Notes under the pieces: model-generated
The model's input: the letters and a program-made list of their open reading frames with translations, nothing else
Told to the model about the DNA's origin: nothing
The model's database searches: none
Source of the DNA: Avipropionibacterium sp050157065
GTDB lineage: Bacteria > Actinomycetota > Actinomycetes > Propionibacteriales > Propionibacteriaceae
Assembly: GCA_050157065.1 (NCBI GenBank)
Contig: CP189573.1
Direction: 5' to 3' (one strand)
DNA length: 64,000 bases
Position numbers and translations under genes: made by a program
Shown: positions 28,185-37,021 of the stretch, one piece after another
Position numbering within the stretch: the stretch's first letter is position 1
How the letters are laid out: each line of letters opens with the position of its first letter

Positions 28185-29114
28185 CTACATGTTGTGGCGG
28201 AGTTCGACCGGGTCACGCCAGCCGAGGATCGCCTCGAACATCCGTACGGTGTCGACCGACTCGGCGACGTCATGCACCCGGATGATCCGCGCACCCGCGC
28301 ACAGCGCCCAGGTCGTCGCGGCCAGGCTGCCCGCCAACCGGTCGGGCTTGGCGCGGCCGAGGGTCTCGCCGACGAAGTCCTTCCGGGAGATCGCGGCCAG
28401 CACGGGGTGACCCAGCTCGGCGACCTCGGCCAGCCGGCGGGTCAGCTCCAGGGTGTGTCGGGTGTTCTTGTTCAGGTCATGACCGGGGTCGATGATCAGC
28501 TGATCCGGGGTGATCCCCGCGGCCAGGGCGACCGCCACCCGGTCGGCGAGCCGCGCCGCCACCTCGGCGGCGACGTCGTCGTAGTGGGGTCGGGGCAGGT
28601 GTCGGTGCGGGGCGGCCAGGCTGTGGGTGACCACCAACGTGGCCCCGGACGAGGCCACCACCTCGGCCATCCGCGGGTCGTACAGCCCGGAGGTGTCGTT
28701 GACGACAGCGGCGCCGGCGGCCAGGCACCGTTCGGCGACCTCCGCGCTGGTGGTGTCGACCGAGATCACCACGTCACTGGCCGCCGCCACCTGCTCGACC
28801 ACCGGGAGCACCCGGGCCAGTTCCTCGGCCGCGGACACCTCCGGGGTGTCGGGGGAGAACGGGACGCCGCCGACGTCGACCCAGTCCGCACCCTGCTCGA
28901 CCGCCCGCAGCGCCGCGGCGACCGCACGGTCGAGCGCGAAGTCACGCCCCTCGTCGTAGAAGGAGTCGGGCGTACGGTTCACGATCGCCATCACCGCGAC
29001 CTGGCGGTCGAAGTCGAACTCCCGACGACCGATCCGTCGACGCGGCGCGACCAACGAGGGCAGGACTGCAGGCCCCACCGAGGTGGCCGGAGCAGGGTCG
29101 ACGGGGTCTGTCAT
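28185..29114 (-). CDS. dihydropteroate synthase-like protein (FolP2 type)
   Basis: 309 residues. The DHPS barrel is clear: VMAIVNRTPDSFYDEG, EQGADWVDVGG, VISVDTT, VVNDTSG, IDPGHDLNK and AISRKDFVG. However the loop after DVGG reads VPFSPDTP instead of the ESTRPG seen in active FolP1 enzymes. This resembles mycobacterial FolP2-type paralogues, which lack normal DHPS activity. It may not be the folate enzyme of this organism. Confidence 0.88.
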   Translation of the reverse strand: MTDPVDPAPATSVGPAVLPSLVAPRRRIGRREFDFDRQVAVMAIVNRTPDSFYDEGRDFALDRAVAAALRAVEQGADWVDVGGVPFSPDTPEVSAAEELARVLPVVEQVAAASDVVISVDTTSAEVAERCLAAGAAVVNDTSGLYDPRMAEVVASSGATLVVTHSLAAPHRHLPRPHYDDVAAEVAARLADRVAVALAAGITPDQLIIDPGHDLNKNTRHTLELTRRLAEVAELGHPVLAAISRKDFVGETLGRAKPDRLAGSLAATTWALCAGARIIRVHDVAESVDTVRMFEAILGWRDPVELRHNM

Positions 29115-29269
29115 GGCGACATCGTGTCAGGTCCCCGCAACCGGGGCCGTCCGCCCGCCCGCCTCGAGATCCCTGTCGAGGGGTCCGCGACGGGCACGGC
29201 CCGACCGCCCTGGTTTCGGCTTCAGGACCAGTTTCCCGTCCACGGAACCGCGCACCCCTGGAGGCCACC

Positions 29270-29487
29270 ATGACGCAGTACTTCTTGACCATGCCGCACG
29301 ACACCGCCGAGGAACCCACCATGGCGTCCATGCAGGAGAGATGGACCCCGCTGCGCTGCAAGAGCTGTTCGCGCTGGAAGTGGTGTTCGCGGCAGCCCTG
29401 ACGTGGGCCGAGCAGGCCTCCCGGGCAACGCGGTCGAGGATCGAGGTGCGTGCCCTGCAGGAGGCTCCCGAAGGCGCCCCCAGCTGA
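29270..29487 (+). pseudogene. YCII-domain protein remnant, frameshifted and truncated
   Basis: An ATG at 29270 with GGAGG upstream reads MTQYFLTMPHDTAEEPTMASM, typical of the start of YCII/DGPF-type small proteins. It then loses frame: about ten bases (CAGGAGAGAT) separate it from the continuation MDPAALQELFALE in another frame, which ends at 29487. The product would be about 70 residues against a normal 110-120. I read it as a decayed gene. Confidence 0.45.
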
Positions 29488-29500
29488 ACGACGAGCTGGC

Positions 29501-29577
29501 GGGACATGACCAGCCGTCGGGACATGATCAGCCGCGGGACACGACCAGCCGTCGGAACATGACCAGCCGTCGGGACA
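29501..29577. repeat. 17-18-bp tandem repeats downstream of ssrA
   Basis: Four full units and part of a fifth, around GGGACATGACCAGCCGTC, run from 29501 to 29577, with variants such as GATCAGCCGC and GGAACATG. They lie immediately beyond the tmRNA terminator hairpin. Confidence 0.8.
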
Positions 29578-29619
29578 TGACAGGGCCCGGACCCTCGGGC
29601 GAGGATCCGGGCCGTGTCA
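29578..29619 (-). terminator. ssrA terminator hairpin
   Basis: TGACA-GGCCCGGA-CTC on the minus strand faces GAG-TCCGGGCC-TGTCA with a 4-base loop; 17 of 19 positions match. It begins 4 bases after the tmRNA 3' end. No T-tract follows, as is usual for high-GC terminators. Confidence 0.7.
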
Positions 29620-29623
29620 GGGG

Positions 29624-29988
29624 TGGAGGTGGCGGGAATCGAACCCGCGTCCTCGAGCGATGAACCAGGGCTTCTCCGGGCGCAGTCAGCTGCAGATTTT
29701 CTCAGCCCCCGCACTCACGCTGACATGGTGCGAGACGGGCTCAGCCTTGTGAAAGTCCCGGTCACGCCACAAGGCGAGGCGTCACCAGCGAGTCTCCTTG
29801 ATGAGGCCAGGGTCCGGGTCGGAGACACTCCCGGTCTGACCCTTCGGTCACTGCTCAGGCAGCGAGAGCGAAGTCAGTGCGCTTGGAATTGGCACTTATT
29901 GGTTTCCAAGGAACATTAACGAGTTGACCTTGGATTCTCGGCCCGCTTCCCCTGGGACTGTCGTCCCAAGTCGAAACCGATCACCCCC
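29624..29988 (-). ncRNA. ssrA: transfer-messenger RNA (tmRNA)
   Basis: The 5' end GGGGGTGATCGGTTTCGAC and the 3' end GGGTTCGATTCCCGCCACCTCCA form the tRNA-like part; GGGGGTG pairs with CACCTCC. The tag frame at 29893-29855 reads ANSKRTDFALAA then stop, the actinobacterial form that ends in ALAA and targets proteins to proteases. The next bases are CC then C, so a full CCA is not encoded. The partner SmpB is at 33139-33630. Confidence 0.95.
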
Positions 29989-29994
29989 TGTTGA

Positions 29995-30000
29995 GTTGTA
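29995..30000 (-). promoter_or_regulatory. possible -10 element of ssrA
   Basis: TACAAC on the minus strand lies 6 bases before the tmRNA 5' end, a normal spacing for a -10 box. No convincing -35 is seen at the expected distance. Confidence 0.3.
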
Positions 30001-30051
30001 CCCGGCCGCCGGGGCCACTGCTCCCCGCCCGGCCGTCGACCCAGTCTACTA

Positions 30052-30777
30052 CTACTTCTCGGGCAGGATCTCGATTTTCGCCAGCCGCCGTACGGGGTTG
30101 GTCCAGTCCTCGCCCTGGGCCGCCTTGGCGCCGCCGATCACGGTGCCGAGCAGCCAGCCGAGGGTCACCACACCGAACAGCACGTCCTCGATGGCCCCCG
30201 GCAGCACGATCGACAAGATGCCCACCACGATCAATGCGACCAGCGACAGTGCCTGGAAGTTGAACGACTTCGCCGCCTCCTTCCGGGCGTACGAACCCTT
30301 CTCGGTGATCGCGAAGATGATGCCGGGCCCGACGATCGAGGTCGCCAGCGCCAGGAAGTGCCCCATCGCGGCGGTGGCCCGCCCGGCGCCCTCGGAACGC
30401 TGCTGGGACATCGACTGCTGGGGCAGCGGTGCGTACGCCTGGTGCGGGGCGAGGTCGCGGCCCGCGTACCCACCGGGTTCGTAGCCGCCGGCCCCGTAGG
30501 GCCCCGGCTCGGGACGGCGATGGGCCACGGTCTCGGGCGCTCGGGGACTGGTGCCCGACGACGGGACCGCGACGATGCCGAGGAAGGCTCCGTTCAGCTC
30601 GGAGCGGTTGTTGGCCTGGATCGCCAGCTGGATCCGGCGGTCGAACTCGTACTCGTTGATCCGGCCATCGGCGTAGGCGTCCATCAGGAACGTCTCCGCG
30701 CGCTGCCGCTCGTCCTCGGTGATCGGGGTCGCGAGGGACGGATGCTCAAAACCGGAAGGCGTGCTCATGGCTTCCAT
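30052..30777 (-). CDS. DUF1707 and DUF4870 membrane protein
   Basis: 241 residues. The N-terminal DUF1707 segment (about 16-60) has TEDERQRAETFLMDAYADGRINEYEFDRRI. A Pro/Gly/Tyr-rich linker follows. The C-terminal DUF4870 region has three hydrophobic segments, including ATSIVGPGIIFAITEKGS and LVALIVVGILSIVLPGAIED. It is an inner-membrane protein of unknown role. The start at 30777 is uncertain: the ATG at 30768 is a second candidate. Confidence 0.8.
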   Translation of the reverse strand: MEAMSTPSGFEHPSLATPITEDERQRAETFLMDAYADGRINEYEFDRRIQLAIQANNRSELNGAFLGIVAVPSSGTSPRAPETVAHRRPEPGPYGAGGYEPGGYAGRDLAPHQAYAPLPQQSMSQQRSEGAGRATAAMGHFLALATSIVGPGIIFAITEKGSYARKEAAKSFNFQALSLVALIVVGILSIVLPGAIEDVLFGVVTLGWLLGTVIGGAKAAQGEDWTNPVRRLAKIEILPEK

Positions 30778-30898
30778 GATCCTCCGTGGAGCGGCGCGAA
30801 TCCATCGGGGGGCGACCCCGATCGGTCCCCTAATCCGACGTCACCGCACCGGGGGTGCGGAAACGGCGGGGCGTCGACCCTCCGGTAGTGTCGCCGCC

Positions 30899-31270
30899 AT
30901 GTCTGAGAAGCCAGAGATCGACTTCCCTGCCGGCCCCGCCCCCACCGACCTGGAGGTCACCGACCTGACCGTCGGCGACGGCGACGAGGCGACGAAGGGC
31001 CGTACGGTCCGCGTCCACTACGTCGGCGTGACCCACAGTGGCGGCGAGGAGTTCGACGCCAGCTGGAACCGCGGTGAGCCGCTGGAGTTCCCGCTCGGTG
31101 CCGGCTACGTCATCCCCGGCTGGGACCAGGGTGTCCAGGGGATGAAGGTCGGCGGCCGTCGTCAGCTGACCATCCCGCCGCACCTGGCGTACGGGGACCG
31201 TGGCGCGGGCGGCGTGATCGGCCCGGGCGAGACCCTGGTCTTCGTCGTCGACCTGATCGAGGTCCGCTGA
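30899..31270 (+). CDS. FKBP-type peptidyl-prolyl isomerase
   Basis: 123 residues. The FKBP domain is clear: VRVHYVGVTHSGGEEFDASW, PLEFPLGAGYVIPGWDQGVQGM, GGRRQLTIPPHLAYGDRG and LVFVVDLIEV. There is no signal peptide, so it is cytosolic. It catalyses proline isomerisation and may help folding. It converges on the DUF2207 gene. Confidence 0.93.
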   Translation: MSEKPEIDFPAGPAPTDLEVTDLTVGDGDEATKGRTVRVHYVGVTHSGGEEFDASWNRGEPLEFPLGAGYVIPGWDQGVQGMKVGGRRQLTIPPHLAYGDRGAGGVIGPGETLVFVVDLIEVR

Positions 31271-31301
31271 CCTGACCGGCCGCGGTCGGTGGCGCCCGCA
31301 C

Positions 31302-33137
31302 TCACCAGCTGGAGAAGCTGCTGCCGCCACCACCGCCGCCGGAGAACCCGCCCCCGCCGGAGAACGACGACCCGCCGCCGAACCCGGAGCCCGACGAGGT
31401 CGACGACGACGGCGTCGGTTTGGGCGTCGCCGACGTGCTCAACGATCCGGCCAGCCACCCGACCTGGAACGAGCTGAAGCTGTCGCCGCCGTGGTACCAG
31501 GTCGGCGCCCGGTCCGGGAGCCGACCCTCGGCCACCAGTTGGCGGCACAGTTCGGCCCACCGGTCGGTCAGGTCGAACATGATCGCCCACGGCAGGTACC
31601 GGGAGTAGATGTCCTCCCCCTCCTCGAACCGGAGCTGGTCGGCCTCGGCGGTGCGCAGGTACAGCTCGAACCCTTCGACCAGGTCACACATCGCCCGCCC
31701 GTCCGCCGAGCGGGCACCCCTCGCCAGCCGTCGCCGTACGAGCATGATCGCCAGCCAGATCGGCACCAGCGGGATCAGGTAGACCAGCGAACTGAAGCCG
31801 ACGACGTAGCCGAGTCCGATCGCCCCGAACAGCACCACCCCGAACGCGACGTTGCTGGTGGTCGACGGTCGCGTACGGAACCAGCCCCGGTCGGTGACCT
31901 GGTTGCGCACCGACACGACCAGGTTGTCGTGCGCCTTGGTGAGCGTGCCCCGGGCACCCAACTGTTCGGCGGCCGGCGGCTGCCGGCCGCCGAACAGCGC
32001 GGTGAGGAGCACCATCTCGTGCGGTGCAGTGGCCCGACCCGGGTCGACCAGGTGGACCGTCACGTCGTTGCTGCCGGCCCCGCCCTTGTGGATCTCCAGG
32101 GCACCGCGGACCGCCAGGTCGACCACGGTCGCCGAGGTCTCCCGGATGTCCACCTGACCGTCGACCAGCAGCCCCGCCTCGGCGACCGGGATCCGCGGCG
32201 GTGAGAAAGCCACCGGGATCTCCGGCTCCGGGTCCCTGACGACCTTGGCCTGCTGCCCGCGTGCCGGGACCGTACCGGGCGCCAGGTCGGCGTACCGCTG
32301 GTCGCTGCCGCGCAGCCGGACCACCAGGAACCCGATGACGGCCGACAGCACGCCGGTGCCGGCGGTGATCCCGCCGATCTGGAACACCTTGTCGCGTTGT
32401 TCCTTCGCCTCGCTGGTGATCAGGTACGGCTGGTTGTCGACGACGACGCCTTCGGGGATCGCCACCCCGATCGACAGGCCGTCGGAGCCGGACAGGTTGG
32501 AGTGCGCGAACACCGCCTCGCCGCCGACGATCTCGGCCCGTTGACAGTCGCCGGTCGACCGGACCGGACCGGCGAAGCAGCTGACCTGCAGCGGATCGGC
32601 CGGCGTCCGGACGGTGACGTCGAGCTGGTCGACCGGCGGGTGCTCGAAGCTGATCACGTCCCAGTAGAGCTCGTCGAAGTCGGGCGAGCTGTCCCGCATC
32701 ACCCCCGACACCCGGTACGTGAGCACGTACGTGTGGCGGGTCTGCCCCACCGTGGTGTTCGGGTCACCGATCCGCACCACCAGCTCCTGGTGGCTGCCGC
32801 TTCCCTTCGTGCTGGTGCTGACCCGGGTCTTGGCGCCGGTGGGGCTCGTCACCTCGATGTCATTGATCCCGTAGCGAATGTCGTGGTCGTCGTCCCAGCG
32901 CTCCTGTTGGGTCATGGCGACCGTGATGCCGTGACTGGAGGTGCTGCCGAACACCCAGTCGATGGTCTGCTCGACCTCGAGCGAGCCACCGTCGGTCAGC
33001 GTGTAGACGGTGCTGAGGCGCTCGATCCGATCACCCGCGGCAGCGGCCGGGCCGACCGGGACGACGAGCAGCCAGCCGACGGCCAGCAGCAGTGCCAGCA
33101 GCAGTCGAGCGGCCCGTCCCCCGAGCGGCCGACCCAT
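31302..33137 (-). CDS. DUF2207 predicted membrane protein
   Basis: 611 residues from the ATG at 33137, one base after the smpB stop. A signal-like segment (LLLALLLAVGWLLVVPVGPAAA) starts it. The N-terminal DUF2207 domain has the extracellular beta-rich region with GSLEVEQTIDWVFG. Membrane helices follow (about 265-285 and 435-480). The C-terminus is glycine/serine-rich, ending SGGGG-SSFSSW, the usual DUF2207 ending. Function unknown. Confidence 0.85.
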   Translation of the reverse strand: MGRPLGGRAARLLLALLLAVGWLLVVPVGPAAAAGDRIERLSTVYTLTDGGSLEVEQTIDWVFGSTSSHGITVAMTQQERWDDDHDIRYGINDIEVTSPTGAKTRVSTSTKGSGSHQELVVRIGDPNTTVGQTRHTYVLTYRVSGVMRDSSPDFDELYWDVISFEHPPVDQLDVTVRTPADPLQVSCFAGPVRSTGDCQRAEIVGGEAVFAHSNLSGSDGLSIGVAIPEGVVVDNQPYLITSEAKEQRDKVFQIGGITAGTGVLSAVIGFLVVRLRGSDQRYADLAPGTVPARGQQAKVVRDPEPEIPVAFSPPRIPVAEAGLLVDGQVDIRETSATVVDLAVRGALEIHKGGAGSNDVTVHLVDPGRATAPHEMVLLTALFGGRQPPAAEQLGARGTLTKAHDNLVVSVRNQVTDRGWFRTRPSTTSNVAFGVVLFGAIGLGYVVGFSSLVYLIPLVPIWLAIMLVRRRLARGARSADGRAMCDLVEGFELYLRTAEADQLRFEEGEDIYSRYLPWAIMFDLTDRWAELCRQLVAEGRLPDRAPTWYHGGDSFSSFQVGWLAGSLSTSATPKPTPSSSTSSGSGFGGGSSFSGGGGFSGGGGGGSSFSSW

Positions 33138-33138
33138 C

Positions 33139-33630
33139 TCAGGCCTCACCCCGGTTGCGGGCGGCCAGGGCCCGCTCGGCCTCACGTTGGCTCTCCCGCT
33201 CGGCGATGGCGTGCCGCTTGTCGTACTCCTTCTTGCCGGTTGCCAGGGCGATCTCGACCTTGGCGTAGCCGTCGACGAAGTAGAGGGCGAGCGGGACGAT
33301 CGTCGTCCGGGTGTGCGCGGTCTCGCGGTGCAGCTTGTCGATCTCGCGGCGGTTCAGCAGCAGCTTCCGGGTCCGGCGGGCGGTGTGGTTGGTCCAGGTG
33401 CCGTGCGAGTACTCCGGGATGTGGGCCTCGCGCAACCAGACCTCACCGTCGTCCACGGTGGCGTACGCGTCGACCAGTGAGGCGCGGCCGGCCCGCAGCG
33501 ACTTGACCTCGGTGCCCTGCAGCACGATGCCGGCCTCGAAGGTGTCGCCGATGTGGAAGTCATGGCGCGCCTTGCGGTTCTGCGCGATCATGCTCCGTTT
33601 GGGCTTGCTGGCCGTGAACTGCTTGGACAT
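33139..33630 (-). CDS. smpB: SsrA-binding protein SmpB
   Basis: 163 residues from the ATG at 33630, with GGAG upstream. SmpB signature: IAQNRKARHDFHIGDTFEAGIVLQGTEVKSLR, REAHIPEYSHG, RKLLLNRREIDKL and ALYFVDGYAKVEIALATGKKEYDKR. It binds tmRNA and delivers it to stalled ribosomes. It lies between the LytM peptidase and DUF2207 genes and about 3.2 kb from ssrA. Confidence 0.97.
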   Translation of the reverse strand: MSKQFTASKPKRSMIAQNRKARHDFHIGDTFEAGIVLQGTEVKSLRAGRASLVDAYATVDDGEVWLREAHIPEYSHGTWTNHTARRTRKLLLNRREIDKLHRETAHTRTTIVPLALYFVDGYAKVEIALATGKKEYDKRHAIAERESQREAERALAARNRGEA

Positions 33631-33714
33631 GGCTCCATGATGGCCGACCGGGTGGTGCGGCGGCGAATGGGTTCCGCCCACGCGCCGCGGACCACCGGAG
33701 TGCCGTGGTGTGGC

Positions 33715-35163
33715 TCAGTACCAGCTCATCGGGTTGCTGACGCTGCCGTTGAGGTACAGGTTGAAGTGCAGGTGGCAGCCGGTCGAGTAGCCGGTGGTGC
33801 CGACGTACCCGATGGTCTGCCCCTTGCTCACCCGCTGCCCCACGCCGACGATGTAGCGGGTGGCGTGGTTGTACGCGGTGCTCACGTAGCGACCGTCGAC
33901 CCGTCCGTGGTCGACCACCAACCGGTGACCCCAGGCGGAGTTGTAGTAGCGCTCGGCCACCCGACCGCTGTAGGCGGCCTTGATCGGCGTCCCGCAGCCG
34001 GCGCCGAAGTCGGTGCCGTCGTGCAGCTTCCAGTACTTCAGCACCGGGTGGAACCTCATCCCGTACGGCGAGGTGATCGGCCCGGTGACCGGGTAGACGA
34101 AGCCGTGGTGTGCGGCGGCCTGCTGCCGCGGCGCCGGCTTGTTGCGCGAGGAGCTGGACTTCCGCTGCGGCGCGGCCGGCTTCTGCTGCTGGGCGGCACG
34201 CTGCTGGGCCGCACGCTGCTGGGCGGCGCGACGTTCGGCCGCGGCCTTCTCCGCGGCAGCCTTCGCCGCGGCAGCCCGCTTCTCGGCCTCGATCCGGGCC
34301 TTGATCCGCTGCTCGACGGCCTGCCGCTCGGCGACCAGCTTGTCGTAGTCGGCCTTGTCCGCGGCGACGGCCTGCTCGGCCGCCTGCTGCGCGGACTGGT
34401 TCGCCTTGACCAGTTCGGCCACCATGGCGGCCTGCTGCTCGGCCTGGTTCTCCAGCGCGGCCTTGTGCTCGAGGTTCTTCGCCGCCGCGGCCCGCTGCTT
34501 GGCGACCTCGGCCTCGATCTCGCTCTGCTTGGCCCGCTGGGCGTTGAGCTCGCGCTGGGCCGCCTCGAGCTCCTTCATCTTGGCCTCGGTCGCGTCGAAC
34601 ATCGTCGACGACCACTGGACCCGCGTCTGCAGGTCGCGCATCGAGCCGTTCTTGGCGAGCACCGCGACCGGCAACAGGTTCGTCTTCTTCTGCCACTGCG
34701 ACTGCACGACGACCCCGACCTCGGCCTTCTGCGCCTCGAGCTTCTTGATGCCCTCGGCGACGGCGAGCTTGGCCGCCTCCAGCTTGGCCTGCTCCTCGGC
34801 CAACTGCTTGGCCATCTTCGCGTCGAGGGCGGCGGCCTCGGCCAGCTCGGCACGGGTCCGGACCAACTGTGCCTGGGCGTCCTCCAACTGGATCCGGGAC
34901 GCCTCCAGGGCGGCGATCGCACCGGACAGCTCGTGCTTGGACTCGTTGAGCTGCTTCTGGGTCTGCTGGAGCTCGCGCTGGATGCGCTCCTTCTGGTCGT
35001 CCAGGTCGTCCGCACGCGCGGCCGGTACGGCCATGGTCGCAACCACCGCACCCGCAACGACGCAGGCAACGACGGCACGCAGGAGCCTTGCCGGCCGGAA
35101 CATGTCCCGAAGCACGCCTGTCCCCAATCTGTTGGTGAGGGGTACTCCGCGTCGTCGGTCCAT
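33715..35163 (-). CDS. secreted coiled-coil LytM/M23 peptidase, FtsEX-associated
   Basis: About 482 residues from 35163; an ATG at 35103 gives a shorter, more classic signal peptide. After the signal comes a long coiled coil (about 60-300) rich in Ala, Glu, Gln and Lys, then an AAQQR-rich linker. The M23 domain has zinc ligands HDGTDFG and HLHF plus STAYNH, so it should be catalytically active. It follows ftsX, and by analogy with EnvC-type proteins it is the FtsEX-regulated wall hydrolase for septum splitting. Confidence 0.9.
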   Translation of the reverse strand: MDRRRGVPLTNRLGTGVLRDMFRPARLLRAVVACVVAGAVVATMAVPAARADDLDDQKERIQRELQQTQKQLNESKHELSGAIAALEASRIQLEDAQAQLVRTRAELAEAAALDAKMAKQLAEEQAKLEAAKLAVAEGIKKLEAQKAEVGVVVQSQWQKKTNLLPVAVLAKNGSMRDLQTRVQWSSTMFDATEAKMKELEAAQRELNAQRAKQSEIEAEVAKQRAAAAKNLEHKAALENQAEQQAAMVAELVKANQSAQQAAEQAVAADKADYDKLVAERQAVEQRIKARIEAEKRAAAAKAAAEKAAAERRAAQQRAAQQRAAQQQKPAAPQRKSSSSRNKPAPRQQAAAHHGFVYPVTGPITSPYGMRFHPVLKYWKLHDGTDFGAGCGTPIKAAYSGRVAERYYNSAWGHRLVVDHGRVDGRYVSTAYNHATRYIVGVGQRVSKGQTIGYVGTTGYSTGCHLHFNLYLNGSVSNPMSWY

Positions 35164-35171
35164 GTTCGATT

Positions 35172-36083
35172 TCAGACCCGGAGGTACTTCCTCGTCGTGA
35201 TGAGCGTTGGGATTATCGCCAGAAGAAGGCCGACGATCGCAACCCCCACCATGGCCAGACCCGCTTCCGACCACCCAATCCATTCAAAAGCCTTGAGTGA
35301 GACTTGAGCCTTGTGCATGATGATGAAGTACACCCCTGAGGCCAGTGTTACGCATGCGAGAGCTATTCCGAGGGCTGCGCTGATGATCGCCTCGAGCAGG
35401 AACGGCAACATGATGTAGACGTTGCTCGCCCCGACGAGCCGCATGATCCCGATCTCGCGGCGACGGGCGAATGCGGTCAATCGGATGGTGTTGCCGATCT
35501 GCAGGGCTGCGGCCAGCAGCAGCAGCCCGCTGGCGGTGATGGTCCCGACCTGGATCAGGTTCATCCACGAGAACAGTGGGTCGAGGTACTCCCGCAGGTC
35601 CTGGACGGCCTCCACCCCCGGGAGCCCGGCGACCTGGCCGACCACCCCCATGTACTGCTCCGGGTCGACCAGTTTGACCCGGAACGACTCCTGCATCTGG
35701 TCGACGGTCAGCGTGTCCAGCACCGGGCTGTCCTCGTACGCCTTCCGGAACTGCTCGTACGCCTCCTCCTTGGTCTCGTGGTAGACCTCGGCCACCTCGG
35801 GGTTGCCTCGCAGTGTCGCCTCGATGGTCTCGCGCTGCGCGTCGGTGACGTCGGTCCCGCCGGAGCAGGTCTCACTCGCCGGCGAGACGGTGCCGCACAG
35901 GAACACCGAGATCTCGACCTGGTCGTACCAGCGGCCCTTCATCAGCTCGACCTGCTGATAGGCCAGCAGGCCGGAGCCGAACAGTGCCAGGGACACCCAC
36001 ATGGTGACGATCACGGCGAGCGTCATGGTCAGGTTGCGGCGCAACCCCGACCAGGTCTCGGACAGTACGTAGCGGTAGCGCAT
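35172..36083 (-). CDS. ftsX: cell division ABC transporter permease FtsX
   Basis: 303 residues, four membrane helices: one near residue 22-42 and three in the C-terminal half (about 175-290). An extracellular loop (about 45-165) is where the wall hydrolase is bound in the family. Sequence hallmarks are RYVLSETWSGLRRNLTM and RLVGASNVYIMLPFLLEAII. It pairs with FtsE and lies between FtsE and the LytM peptidase. Confidence 0.95.
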   Translation of the reverse strand: MRYRYVLSETWSGLRRNLTMTLAVIVTMWVSLALFGSGLLAYQQVELMKGRWYDQVEISVFLCGTVSPASETCSGGTDVTDAQRETIEATLRGNPEVAEVYHETKEEAYEQFRKAYEDSPVLDTLTVDQMQESFRVKLVDPEQYMGVVGQVAGLPGVEAVQDLREYLDPLFSWMNLIQVGTITASGLLLLAAALQIGNTIRLTAFARRREIGIMRLVGASNVYIMLPFLLEAIISAALGIALACVTLASGVYFIIMHKAQVSLKAFEWIGWSEAGLAMVGVAIVGLLLAIIPTLITTRKYLRV

Positions 36084-36153
36084 CAGCGGTGGTCCTTCGT
36101 GGTACGGCCGGGGGTACGGGTCTGTGGCAGCCGGAGCTGCGGTCGTGGCGTGG

Positions 36154-36840
36154 TCACTGGTAGCCGTACACCCCCTTGCTCTGGTCGCGGACGACGCGGC
36201 CCACCTCGAGCTCGATCACCCGCTTGCGCATCTGGTCGACGATCGTCGAGTCGTGGGTCGCCATCAGCACGGTGGCGCCGGTCCGGTTGATCCGGTCGAG
36301 CAGCTTCATGATGCCGACCGAGGTCGCCGGGTCCAGGTTGCCGGTGGGCTCGTCGGCGATCACGATCTTCGGACCGTTCACCACGGCCCGGGCGATCGCC
36401 ACCCGCTGCTGCTCACCGCCGGACAACTCCTCGGGCAGCCGTTTGCCCTTGCCCTCCAGTCCGACCAGCTCGAGCACCTCGGGAACCCGCTCGGCGATCT
36501 CCTTGCGGCTGCCGCCGATCACCTGGATCGCGAACGCCACGTTCTCGTGCACGGTCTTGCCCGGCAACAGCCGGAAGTCCTGGAACACGGTGCCGATCTC
36601 GCGACGCAGTGCCGGAACCTTCCAGCCCGGCAGCCGGTTCAACTCCCGGCCGGCAACGAAGACGCGTCCCCGGCTGGCCCGGTGCTCACGGAGCACCAGC
36701 CGCAGGAAGGTCGACTTGCCCGAACCGGACGCTCCCACCAGGAAGGCGAACTCGCCCTTGGCGATCTCGAGGTCGACGTCGCGCAGCGCGGCACGCTGCT
36801 GCCCCTCGTAGGTCTTGGAGACTTGCTCGAATCGGATCAT
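36154..36840 (-). CDS. ftsE: cell division ABC ATPase FtsE
   Basis: 228 residues. ABC motifs: Walker A GASGSGKST, Q-loop VFQDFRLL, signature LSGGEQQRV, Walker B KIVIADEPTGNLD and H-switch MATHD. It powers FtsX to activate the wall hydrolase during division. It follows prfB and precedes ftsX (70-base gap). Confidence 0.97.
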   Translation of the reverse strand: MIRFEQVSKTYEGQQRAALRDVDLEIAKGEFAFLVGASGSGKSTFLRLVLREHRASRGRVFVAGRELNRLPGWKVPALRREIGTVFQDFRLLPGKTVHENVAFAIQVIGGSRKEIAERVPEVLELVGLEGKGKRLPEELSGGEQQRVAIARAVVNGPKIVIADEPTGNLDPATSVGIMKLLDRINRTGATVLMATHDSTIVDQMRKRVIELEVGRVVRDQSKGVYGYQ

Positions 36841-37021
36841 CAATAGCCTCGGCCGCACTGGAGTACGGGAAGTGGTGTAGTCATCGGCGAACGGTGAATC
36901 CACCGGTGACAGCGGCCTCGGGCAGTCTAAGCACACCCGGCAACCGGGACCGGCCTCGACGCGCCGGGTGCCCGCGCTGCCCGTTCCGGGACCCGACCGC
37001 GCGCTCGGCCCCGTCGGGTGC

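Noticed and set aside
31274..31287. Small hairpin between FKBP and DUF2207 genes
   Set aside because: Only 5 bp of stem (GACCG/CGGTC); too weak to call a terminator.
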